Below, one piece after another: positions 1 through 5,884 of a stretch of 13,013 bases of DNA. Position 1 is the first letter of the stretch. Every line of letters starts with the position of its first letter. Under the pieces are notes generated by a model. That model did not search any database. It was given only the letters and a program-made list of their open reading frames with translations, and was not told where the DNA came from. Source of the stretch: JBFMAI01 sp964462635 (GTDB taxonomy: Bacteria > Planctomycetota > Phycisphaerae > UBA1845 > Fen-1342); assembly GCA_964462635.1 (NCBI GenBank), contig CAYWYJ010000106.1, positions 1 through 13,013 of the forward strand. Direction: 5' to 3'. The position numbers were made by a program, and so were the translations under genes.

Positions 1-325
1 CAACGGTCTGGCCGTGGATCAACAGATCGAGGTCAAGCGTCCGCGGGCCGTTGGGGACGCCGCGCCGTCGCCCGTGGCGGGCCTCGACGGCCAGCAGCCG
101 CAGCAGAAGCGCGCGCGGATCCAGCTCAGTGGCCAGCTCCGCGACGGCATTGAGAAAACGCGGTTGCCCCGGCGGGCCGCCGACGGGTTCGGTCTCGTAC
201 AAGCGGGAGCGGGCCACGATGCGAATGTCGCCGGCTTCGGCGAGTTCGCGCAGCGCGTCGCGGATGTGCCGCGACCGGTCGCCCAGGTTGGAGCCCAGCC
301 CGATGAACACGCCGCCCGTCACCAT
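1..325 (-). CDS. folK: 6-hydroxymethyl-7,8-dihydropterin pyrophosphokinase (FolK), 3' part outside window
   Basis: Transfers pyrophosphate from ATP to 6-hydroxymethyl-7,8-dihydropterin, the step before dihydropteroate synthase in cytoplasmic folate synthesis. Read on the minus strand from the ATG at 325, the first 108 codons carry the family signatures: an N-terminal VFIGLGSNLGDR segment (residues 6-17), SRLYETEPVGG with the conserved ETEPVG, the FLNAV segment, and the C-terminal active-site signature GPRTLDLDLLIHG near residues 93-105. The family is usually about 150-170 residues, so roughly the last third lies beyond the left edge. The start overlaps the stop of the upstream aminotransferase gene (ATGGTGA, 7-base overlap), which implies co-transcription and probably translational coupling. 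I see no biochemical link between the two pathways. The identification is secure from the paired N- and C-terminal motifs. Confidence 0.93.
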   Translation of the reverse strand, partial: MVTGGVFIGLGSNLGDRSRHIRDALRELAEAGDIRIVARSRLYETEPVGGPPGQPRFLNAVAELATELDPRALLLRLLAVEARHGRRRGVPNGPRTLDLDLLIHGQTV

Positions 326-1488
326 CGAACCGCCCTCAGGCGATCGAGGGCCGTCCGGATGCGGTCGGTGGCGACGTTGAGGGCGAAGCGGAGGAAGCCC
401 TCGCCCGTGGGGCCGAACCCGACGCCGGGGACCGCCACGACGCTCGCCTCGTCGAGCAGCCGGTTGCAGGCGGTCATCGAGTCGGTGCCGGGCGGCACGC
501 GGGCCCAGACGTAGAACGTGGCGGTGGGCGGGCGGGCCTGGAAACCGAGACCGTTCAGCCCCTCGCACAACAGCGCCGCCCGCTCGCGGTAGAGCGCTCG
601 CATCCGCTCGACCTCCGGCCCGTCGAAACGCTCGTACGCCGCACAGGCGGCCTCCTGGATCGCCGCGAACACGCCGCTGTCGAGGTTGGCCTTCACGCCG
701 GCCAGGGCGGCGATCATGTCGGCGTTTCCGACGGCAAAGCCGACGCGCCAGCCGGTCATGTTGAAGGTCTTCGACGCGGAATGGAACTCGATCGCCACGT
801 CGCGGGCCCCGGGAACCTCGAGGATGCTGGGCGGCCGCTCGTCGGCCAGATACAGCTCGTTGTAGGCCGCGTCCTGCGCGATGAGGAGGTTCCGCCGCAT
901 GGCAAACGCGACGGCCCGTTCGTAGAACTCCCGCGTGGCCACGGCACCCGTGGGGTTGTTGGGGTAATTCAGGAACATCAGGACCGCGTGCTTGGTGACC
1001 TCGGTCGGAATGGCGTCGAAGTCCGGCAACCAGCCGCCCGCTTCGGTGAGCTCCATCAGATACGGCTCGCCGCCGGCGAAGATCGTGCTGGCACGGTAAA
1101 CGGGATAGCCGGGGGAGGGGACCAGCACGGTCTGCCCCGGGTTCACGAGGGCCAGCGGCAAGTGCCCGATGCCCTCCTTGCTGCCGATCAATGCCAGCAG
1201 CTCGCGGGCCGGGTCCACCTCGACGCCGTAACGCCGCTGGAAGAACGCCGCGACGTGCCGGCGGAACTCGGTCCCCCCGCCACCCAGGGGGTAGACGTGG
1301 TTCTCGGGCCTGCGGATGGCCTCGGTCATGCGGTCGATGATGAAGGCGTGGGTGGGTTGGTCGGGGTCACCCACCCCGAAGTCGATGATGTCGCGGCCGG
1401 AGGCCTTGGCGGCGCGGCGCTTGCGGTCGATTTCGGCGAAGAGGTACGGCGGTAGGGCCTGGAGGCGTTTGCTGCGTGTCAGGGCCAT
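319..1488 (-). CDS. dapL: LL-diaminopimelate aminotransferase-type PLP enzyme (DapL)
   Basis: A fold-type I (class I/II) aminotransferase of 389 residues. DapL converts tetrahydrodipicolinate directly to LL-diaminopimelate with glutamate as amino donor, bypassing the succinylase/acetylase steps of lysine and peptidoglycan precursor synthesis. Visible motifs: the N-terminal LPPYLFAEIDRKR and DFGVGDPDQPTH typical of DapL-like enzymes, GSKEGI (102-107), NYPNNPTGA (174-182), the cofactor-contacting D206 in AQDAAYN, the Schiff-base lysine K240 in SASKTFNMTGWR, and the carboxylate-binding R367 in GFLRFALN. The open frame continues upstream to 1578, but those 30 residues are unlike the family, and the MALTRSKRLQALPPYLF start (ATG at 1488) matches the usual N-terminus; the in-frame GTG at 1500 is an alternative. 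A related aspartate or alanine aminotransferase is the main alternative function. folK overlaps its 3' end, and korA diverges upstream. Confidence 0.78.
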   Translation of the reverse strand: MALTRSKRLQALPPYLFAEIDRKRRAAKASGRDIIDFGVGDPDQPTHAFIIDRMTEAIRRPENHVYPLGGGGTEFRRHVAAFFQRRYGVEVDPARELLALIGSKEGIGHLPLALVNPGQTVLVPSPGYPVYRASTIFAGGEPYLMELTEAGGWLPDFDAIPTEVTKHAVLMFLNYPNNPTGAVATREFYERAVAFAMRRNLLIAQDAAYNELYLADERPPSILEVPGARDVAIEFHSASKTFNMTGWRVGFAVGNADMIAALAGVKANLDSGVFAAIQEAACAAYERFDGPEVERMRALYRERAALLCEGLNGLGFQARPPTATFYVWARVPPGTDSMTACNRLLDEASVVAVPGVGFGPTGEGFLRFALNVATDRIRTALDRLRAVRW

Positions 1489-1805
1489 GCGGTGACTCAC
1501 ATTCGCTGGGGCTGCCCACACCCCCTCAACGGGCAGGCTGACGCGCGAAAGTGTAGGCGGGGTAGCTGGTTGGGGCAAGCGGCGGGCGGCGGGCGGGATG
1601 GGCCGGGCGCAAACCCGGGATTGGGCTGGTAGTGGTGGCGGCGGGGCAGTACAATTCCTTGTTTACGACAGACACGCGCGGACGAGCCATTCCGTGAGGG
1701 AGCTCGCGCGACGGTGATGGCGAACGACTCTTCCCCAACCCAACCACACACGACGCCGCGGCACCCTGTGACCCGCCGTCGTGTTTTCCCTTTGCGAGAG
1801 GAGCC
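1489..1805. other. Divergent intergenic region between dapL and korA
   Basis: This 317-base stretch has no credible gene and must hold the promoters for both directions. It contains a G-rich run around 1576-1598, an AT-richer patch around 1648-1670 that includes TACAAT at 1650-1655 (a possible plus-strand -10 box, but with no convincing -35 at 16-18 bases), and a degenerate copy of a dispersed motif at 1685-1703. I cannot assign a transcription start with confidence. Confidence 0.4.
1685..1703 (+). repeat. Degenerate copy of the GAGCC...CCGTGAGGGAGC dispersed motif
   Basis: The 12-base string CCGTGAGGGAGC at 1692-1703 is identical to 7627-7638, and in both places it is preceded by GAGCC a few bases upstream (1685-1689 and 7618-7622). 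Both copies lie in non-coding DNA upstream of a plus-strand gene. I recall this string as frequent in intergenic DNA of planctomycetes and verrucomicrobia, but I cannot search to confirm that. Confidence 0.4.
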
Positions 1806-3686
1806 ATGGGCAGTGTGACCTCGGCCGATGCGAAGACCGGACGGAAACCGGCCAAGCCGATCAAGGACATCCCGCGGGCGGCCATACGCTTCGCCGGAGA
1901 CTCCGGCGACGGGATGCAACTGGTCGGCAGTCAGTTCACGGCCACGTCGGCGGTCTTCGGGAACGATGTGGCGACGTTTCCGGATTACCCGGCGGAGATT
2001 CGGGCCCCGATGGGCAGCCTGGCCGGCGTGTCCGGCTTTCAGGTGAACTTCGCCAGCCGCCCCATCCACACGCCGGGAGACCGAGCGGATGTGCTGGTGG
2101 CGATGAATCCGGCGGCGCTGAAGGCGTGCCAAGCGGACCTTGCGGAGGGCGGGCTGCTGATCGTCAACAGCGACGAGTTCAACGAGTCCAATCTCCAGAA
2201 GGCCAAGTACGATCATAACCCGTTGGTGACAGACGAGTTGCGACGCTTTCAAGTGGTCCCCGTGCCCATGACGGAACAGACCTTGGAGGCGGTGAAGGAA
2301 ACGGCGCTGGGGCCCAAGGAGGCGGGACGCTGTAAGAACTTCTTCGCCCTGGGGATGACGTATTGGCTGTTCGACCGGCCGCTGGAACCGACCCTGCGGT
2401 GGATCAACTCCAAGTTCAGCCGGGTACCCACCGTCGCCCGGGCCAACGCGCTCGCGCTACAGGCCGGCTACCAGTTCGCCGAAGCCATTGAGCTCCTGAC
2501 CGTCCGGTATCGCGTGCGGCCGGCCGCCCTGCGGCCGGGAACCTACCGCAACGTGACCGGGAACCAGGCGGCGGCCCTGGGCCTGATCACCGCGGCGCAA
2601 CTGGCCGGCAAGCCGCTCTTCTACGGCAGCTACCCCATCACGCCCGCCAGCGAGATTCTGCACGAGCTGTCCGGTGAGAAGCGCTTCGACATTCGCGTCT
2701 TCCAGGCCGAGGACGAAATCGCCGCCATGTGCGCGGTCGTCGGGGCGGCGTTCGCGGGAGCGCTCGCGGTCACCGGCACCAGCGGCCCGGGCATGGCGTT
2801 GAAGCAGGAAGCCATCGGGCTGGCGGTCATGACCGAGCTGCCGTGCGTCATCATCAACGTGCAGCGCGGCGGACCCAGCACGGGCTTGCCCACCAAGACG
2901 GAGCAGGCCGACCTGTGGCAGGCGCTGCTCGGACGTAACGGGGAGTGCCCGTTGCCGGTGTTGGCGGCGCGGTCGCCCGCGGACTGCTTCTGGACGGCGA
3001 TCGAGGCCGTCCGGGTGGCCATCAAGTACATGACGCCCGTGGTCATGCTGTCGGACGGCTACCTGGCGATGGGGTCGGAACCGTGGCGGATTCCGGACGA
3101 CTCGGAGCTGAAGCCGATCCCCGTCCGCCACGCGACGGACCCCGCCACGTTCCAGCCGTACGCCCGGGACGAGAATGGGGCCCGGCCGTGGGCGATCCCT
3201 GGGACGCCAGGCTTGCGGCACCGCATCGGGGGTCTGGAAAAGGCCCACCTGACGGGCGCCGTGAGCCACAACCCGGAGAACCACCACCGGATGGTCACGC
3301 TACGGGCCGAGAAGGTCGCCAAGGTGGTGCAGGATGTTCCCGACCAGGAGGTGTTCGGCGACGCGGAGGGCGAGCTGTTGCTGGTCTCCTGGGGCGGGAC
3401 GTTCGGGGCGGTGCGAACGGCGGTGGAGCAGGCCCGCGAGACGGGGCGGCGCGTGTCGCACGCGCATCTGCGCTGGCTCCATCCGCTGCCGCGGAACCTG
3501 GGCGACGTGCTGAAGCGTTTTCGTCGCGTGGTGGCGTGTGAACTGAACATGGGGCAACTGCAATGGCTGCTGCGGGCGCACTACCTGGTGGACGTGCAGG
3601 GGTTGCACAAAGTGCAGGGCCGCCCGTTCATGGTGAACGACATCACCGACAAGATTGACGAGTTCCTTGGAGGGCCGCGCGCGTGA
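1806..3686 (+). CDS. korA: 2-oxoacid:ferredoxin oxidoreductase, fused gamma-alpha subunit (KorA type)
   Basis: Large subunit (626 residues) of a CoA-dependent, thiamine-diphosphate 2-oxoacid:ferredoxin oxidoreductase, most like 2-oxoglutarate:ferredoxin oxidoreductase, which interconverts 2-oxoglutarate and succinyl-CoA with ferredoxin as electron carrier. Residues 25-230 form the gamma domain, opening with IRFAGDSGDGMQLVG. From about 250 the alpha domain has GSYPITPAS (274-282), the GTSGPGM loop (324-330) and RGGPSTGLPTKTEQADL (354-370). A C-terminal transketolase-C-like domain follows (about 520-600). Fusion of gamma and alpha is normal for KorA. A purine-rich GAGAGGAG lies at 1796-1803, unusually close to the ATG, but no better start exists because the gamma-domain motif begins at residue 27. 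The gene overlaps korB by four bases. Pyruvate or branched-chain 2-oxoacids are possible substrates; sequence alone does not decide. Confidence 0.9.
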   Translation: MGSVTSADAKTGRKPAKPIKDIPRAAIRFAGDSGDGMQLVGSQFTATSAVFGNDVATFPDYPAEIRAPMGSLAGVSGFQVNFASRPIHTPGDRADVLVAMNPAALKACQADLAEGGLLIVNSDEFNESNLQKAKYDHNPLVTDELRRFQVVPVPMTEQTLEAVKETALGPKEAGRCKNFFALGMTYWLFDRPLEPTLRWINSKFSRVPTVARANALALQAGYQFAEAIELLTVRYRVRPAALRPGTYRNVTGNQAAALGLITAAQLAGKPLFYGSYPITPASEILHELSGEKRFDIRVFQAEDEIAAMCAVVGAAFAGALAVTGTSGPGMALKQEAIGLAVMTELPCVIINVQRGGPSTGLPTKTEQADLWQALLGRNGECPLPVLAARSPADCFWTAIEAVRVAIKYMTPVVMLSDGYLAMGSEPWRIPDDSELKPIPVRHATDPATFQPYARDENGARPWAIPGTPGLRHRIGGLEKAHLTGAVSHNPENHHRMVTLRAEKVAKVVQDVPDQEVFGDAEGELLLVSWGGTFGAVRTAVEQARETGRRVSHAHLRWLHPLPRNLGDVLKRFRRVVACELNMGQLQWLLRAHYLVDVQGLHKVQGRPFMVNDITDKIDEFLGGPRA

Positions 3687-4711
3687 GCTCCACTCCCGAA
3701 GGCTCCAGTCTGACGTTCAAGGATTTCAAGAGCGACCAGCAGGTCAAATGGTGCGCGGGGTGCGGCGACCATTCCATCCTGGTCCAGCTTCAGAAGGTGC
3801 TCGCCGGCCGGGCCACCGACCGCGACCATACCGTCTTCGTGTCGGGGATCGGCTGCTCTAGTCGCTTCCCGTATTACATGGATACGTACGGGTTCCACGG
3901 CATCCACGGCCGCGCGCCGGCCATCGCCACCGGCGTGAAGTGCGCCAACCCGAAGCTCGACGTGTGGGTGGTGACCGGGGACGGCGACGGGCTGAGCATC
4001 GGCGGCAACCACTTCATCCACACGATCCGCCGCAACGTCGGCCTGAAGATCGTCCTGTTCAACAACCGCATCTACGGGCTGACCAAGGGGCAGTACTCGC
4101 CGACCAGCGAGTTCGGCACGCGGACGCGGTCGTCGCCGCACGGCAACATCGAGCACCCGGTGCATCCGATTTCGCTGGCGATCGGGGCCGAAGTCAGCTT
4201 CGTGGCCCGCACGGTGGACGTGGACTTGGCGCACCTGCAATACGTGCTCCAGCGCGCGGCGGACCATCGCGGCACGGCATTCATCGAGGTGTTTCAGAAC
4301 TGCGCCGTGTACAACAACAACGCGTACGCCTGGGCCACCGACCGGCAGACCAAGCACGAGCACATCATCTACCTGGAGCACGGCAAGCCGCTGATCTTCG
4401 GAACGGCCCGCGACAAGGGGATCCGCCTGAATGGCGATGAGCCCGAGGTGGTCAGCCTCAGCGACGTATCACCGGATGACCTCGTCATTCACGACGAGAA
4501 GGCCCATGACCCGTCGATGGCGTTTCGGCTTTCGCGCATGAGCCACCCGGAGTTCCCCGTGCCGCTGGGGGTCTTCCGGGCCGTCGAGAAGACCGTCTAC
4601 GAAGACCTGCTTATGGAGCAGATCGAGGCCGTGCGGACCAAGCAAGGCCCCGGGCGGCTGGCGGATTTGTTCCACGCCGGAGAGCTCTGGACCGTCGGCG
4701 GGTCCGCGTAG
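3683..4711 (+). CDS. korB: 2-oxoacid:ferredoxin oxidoreductase, beta subunit (KorB type)
   Basis: Catalytic thiamine-diphosphate subunit (342 residues) that partners KorA. The N-terminal WCAGCGDHSIL carries C24 and C27; with C58 (GIGCSSR) and C207 (FQNCAVYNN) these make the four cysteines expected to bind the single [4Fe-4S] cluster of two-subunit enzymes. The thiamine-diphosphate/magnesium motif is GDGDGLSIGGNHF (99-111), continued by FNNRIYGLTKGQYSPT. Translation starts at GTG 3683, which overlaps the korA stop (GTGA); GGAGGG at 3669-3674 is a well-spaced ribosome site, so the two subunits should be made stoichiometrically. No delta-type ferredoxin subunit gene follows, consistent with the two-subunit KorAB architecture that uses a free ferredoxin. 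The C-terminal tail (about 250-342) is typical of the KorB branch. Confidence 0.92.
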   Translation: MSSTPEGSSLTFKDFKSDQQVKWCAGCGDHSILVQLQKVLAGRATDRDHTVFVSGIGCSSRFPYYMDTYGFHGIHGRAPAIATGVKCANPKLDVWVVTGDGDGLSIGGNHFIHTIRRNVGLKIVLFNNRIYGLTKGQYSPTSEFGTRTRSSPHGNIEHPVHPISLAIGAEVSFVARTVDVDLAHLQYVLQRAADHRGTAFIEVFQNCAVYNNNAYAWATDRQTKHEHIIYLEHGKPLIFGTARDKGIRLNGDEPEVVSLSDVSPDDLVIHDEKAHDPSMAFRLSRMSHPEFPVPLGVFRAVEKTVYEDLLMEQIEAVRTKQGPGRLADLFHAGELWTVGGSA

Positions 4712-4805
4712 CGAACGGGACGGAAGCCGGCCCTGGAAAGACCGCGTGTTCCGCCACCCCGCCCCGGGCGGAGGTAGCGGGGGATTCGGGACCACGCGAC
4801 GCCGG

Positions 4806-4861
4806 CCGGGAGGGCGCGCCTTCCCGCGAACCGCGGCTCGGCAGGAGCCTCGCTTTCCCGG
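4806..4861. repeat. Nested inverted repeat between convergent korB and trxA; dispersed repeat or bidirectional terminator
   Basis: The outer arms CCGGGAGGGCG (4806-4816) and CGCTTTCCCGG (4851-4861) pair over 11 positions, two of them G.T. An inner perfect hairpin has stem GGCTC/GAGCC (4835-4839, 4845-4849) and a five-base loop. The element fills the gap between the ends of two convergent genes, so it could end transcription from both sides, although there is no T-run for a classic intrinsic terminator. The GGCTCGGCAGGAGCCTCGC core is a string I recall as dispersed in planctomycete and verrucomicrobial genomes; that is memory, not a search. Confidence 0.55.
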
Positions 4862-4884
4862 GGCGCACCACCGTGAGTACTTGT

Positions 4885-5220
4885 TTAACCGCGCAGGCGG
4901 CTGTTGATCGCCGTCTCGTACTCCCGCTTGTGCTTGGCGCCGACGATGCGCTCCACGGCCTGCCCCCCGTGGAACAGCAGCACGGTCGGGATGTTCTGGA
5001 TCCCGTACTGGGCCGCCAGGCCCCCGCAGGCGTCCACGTCCACCTTGCCGACCTTGGCGCGGCCGGCGAACGCGGTGGCGAGTTCGTCAATGGTCGGGGC
5101 CAGCATGAGGCAGGGGCCGCACCACTGGGCCCAGAAGTCGACGAGCACCGGGGCGTCGGACTTGAGCACCTCGGCCTCAAAATTGTCTTCGTTGAAGGTC
5201 AGCGTGTGCGCACCGGCCAT
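4885..5220 (-). CDS. trxA: Thioredoxin
   Basis: Small cytoplasmic thiol-disulfide oxidoreductase, 111 residues, the normal length for thioredoxin. The redox motif WCGPC is at residues 33-37 in FWAQWCGPC, and the cis-proline P78 lies in the IPTVLLF strand; the active-site aspartate of the family corresponds to D28 in VLVDFW. The ATG at 5220 is chosen because GAGGAG (minus strand, 5227-5232) sits six bases upstream and no signal peptide is present; the open frame extends further only through non-thioredoxin sequence. An extra cysteine, C65 in KVDVDACGG, replaces the usual DENP-type residues before the third helix. The gene stands alone, convergent with korB, with its own strong promoter. Confidence 0.95.
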   Translation of the reverse strand: MAGAHTLTFNEDNFEAEVLKSDAPVLVDFWAQWCGPCLMLAPTIDELATAFAGRAKVGKVDVDACGGLAAQYGIQNIPTVLLFHGGQAVERIVGAKHKREYETAINSRLRG

Positions 5221-5258
5221 GTCGGACTCCTCGTCGTTGATCTTCGGAAAACAGCGCG

Positions 5259-5286
5259 ATTCTAGTCGCCGAGGTTCCGCTGTCAA
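5259..5286 (-). promoter_or_regulatory. Sigma-70 promoter of trxA
   Basis: On the minus strand a perfect -35 box TTGACA (5286-5281) is followed by a 16-base spacer and TAGAAT (5264-5259), one mismatch from the TATAAT consensus. Transcription would begin near 5252, giving a 5' leader of about 30 bases with the GAGGAG ribosome site. This is the best promoter I can see in the window and fits a constitutively expressed housekeeping gene. Confidence 0.75.
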
Positions 5287-5353
5287 ACACGGCGGCGCAT
5301 GGACGGGTGGCGGGCGGCCGTGCCACGATCGGCCGAGAAGCTCGCGCGGCTCC

Positions 5354-5403
5354 CGGTCCCGCCGGGAGGTAGCGCCGGTCCTCCCGACGCGCCGGGACCG
5401 ACG
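5354..5403 (+). repeat. GTAG-headed REP-like palindrome (copy 1)
   Basis: Two folds are possible. In one, CGGTCCC (5354-5360) pairs with GGGACCG (5394-5400) around a nested CGGGAGG/CCTCCCG stem (5363-5369, 5380-5386). In the other, GTAGCGCCGG (5369-5378) heads a hairpin whose stem CGCCGGTC (5373-5380) pairs with GACCGACG (5396-5403) at seven of eight positions. The ten-base head is identical at 5620 and 7434, and the loop start resembles that of the REPIN half at 7434. Confidence 0.55.
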
Positions 5404-5619
5404 TAGAGCGCCGCGGACGCCCCCACACCTCATGTTCCCCACGAGCGGCGGACGCCGCGGTGGGTTCCGCGGCGGACTGATAGGCGGGGTGGGGCAGCCA
5501 GCGCAGAGACAATTTGGCCTTGCCGCGGCGGGTGGCGGCTGGATATATTTGAAGTGGACACGTCGGGGTTGGGTGTAACGCCTCGGCTGAATGACTCGCA
5601 GCGCAGCCCCGGCGCGCCA

Positions 5620-5750
5620 GTAGCGCCGGCGTTTCGGCCGGCCCCGAGCACGGAGTACGGCCGGCGTCGCCGCCGGCCCCGGCAGACACAGTGCGGCCTG
5701 TGGCCGCAACCAGACGTAGCGGCTCGCCACAGCGAGTCGCCTTTGGCGAC
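5620..5750 (+). repeat. Cluster of five hairpins, two headed by GTAG (REP-like)
   Basis: Successive self-complementary stems occur at 5625-5630/5637-5642 (GCCGGC, preceded by GTAGC), 5660-5666/5671-5677 (GCCGGCG, four-base loop), 5693-5698/5702-5707 (GCGGCC, TGT loop), 5720-5727/5732-5739 (eight pairs, one G.T, preceded by GTAG at 5716-5719) and 5736-5741/5745-5750 (GTCGCC, TTT loop). The last two overlap and are mutually exclusive in part. A tetranucleotide GTAG directly 5' of a short stem is the hallmark of bacterial REP sequences mobilised by TnpA-REP (RAYT) transposases; no such gene is in the window. Confidence 0.6.
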
Positions 5751-5884
5751 CGGGCTCCGTACCGGCCGTCGGTCGCCGGAGGATCTTGTCGCGCGGCGAA
5801 GAGTTCGAGCGTTTGCAATACAGAGGTCTGCCCTACTACGAGATTGGGTCCAGCACATGGCGGCCAGAACCAGCGGAGGGCATC

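Larger units (their letters stand above)
5221..5884. other. 664-base intergenic region rich in palindromes
   Basis: This region separates divergent trxA and the secreted repeat protein. I find no gene in it: the open frames crossing it are arginine- and proline-rich antisense or frame-shifted readings without recognisable domains. It holds the trxA promoter, a nested palindrome at 5354-5403 and a tight series of hairpins at 5620-5750, described separately. Upstream of the secreted-protein gene, TTGCAA at 5813-5818 could be a -35 box but has no clear -10 partner. Confidence 0.5.

Noticed and set aside
1489..1578. A 30-residue N-terminal extension of the DapL frame
   Set aside because: The extension (starting MPQPATPPTLSR) has no family resemblance, whereas the sequence from the ATG at 1488 matches the normal DapL N-terminus.
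3581..4381. A 266-codon minus-strand frame opposite korA and korB
   Set aside because: Overlaps catalytic motifs of korB on the other strand and has no family features.
5620..5750. CRISPR array
   Set aside because: The hairpins differ from one another, spacing is irregular, no direct repeat with unique spacers exists, and no cas gene is present.
5786..5884. A 33-residue N-terminal extension of the secreted repeat protein
   Set aside because: It would bury the signal peptide, and the ATG at 5885 has a clear GGAGGG ribosome site.
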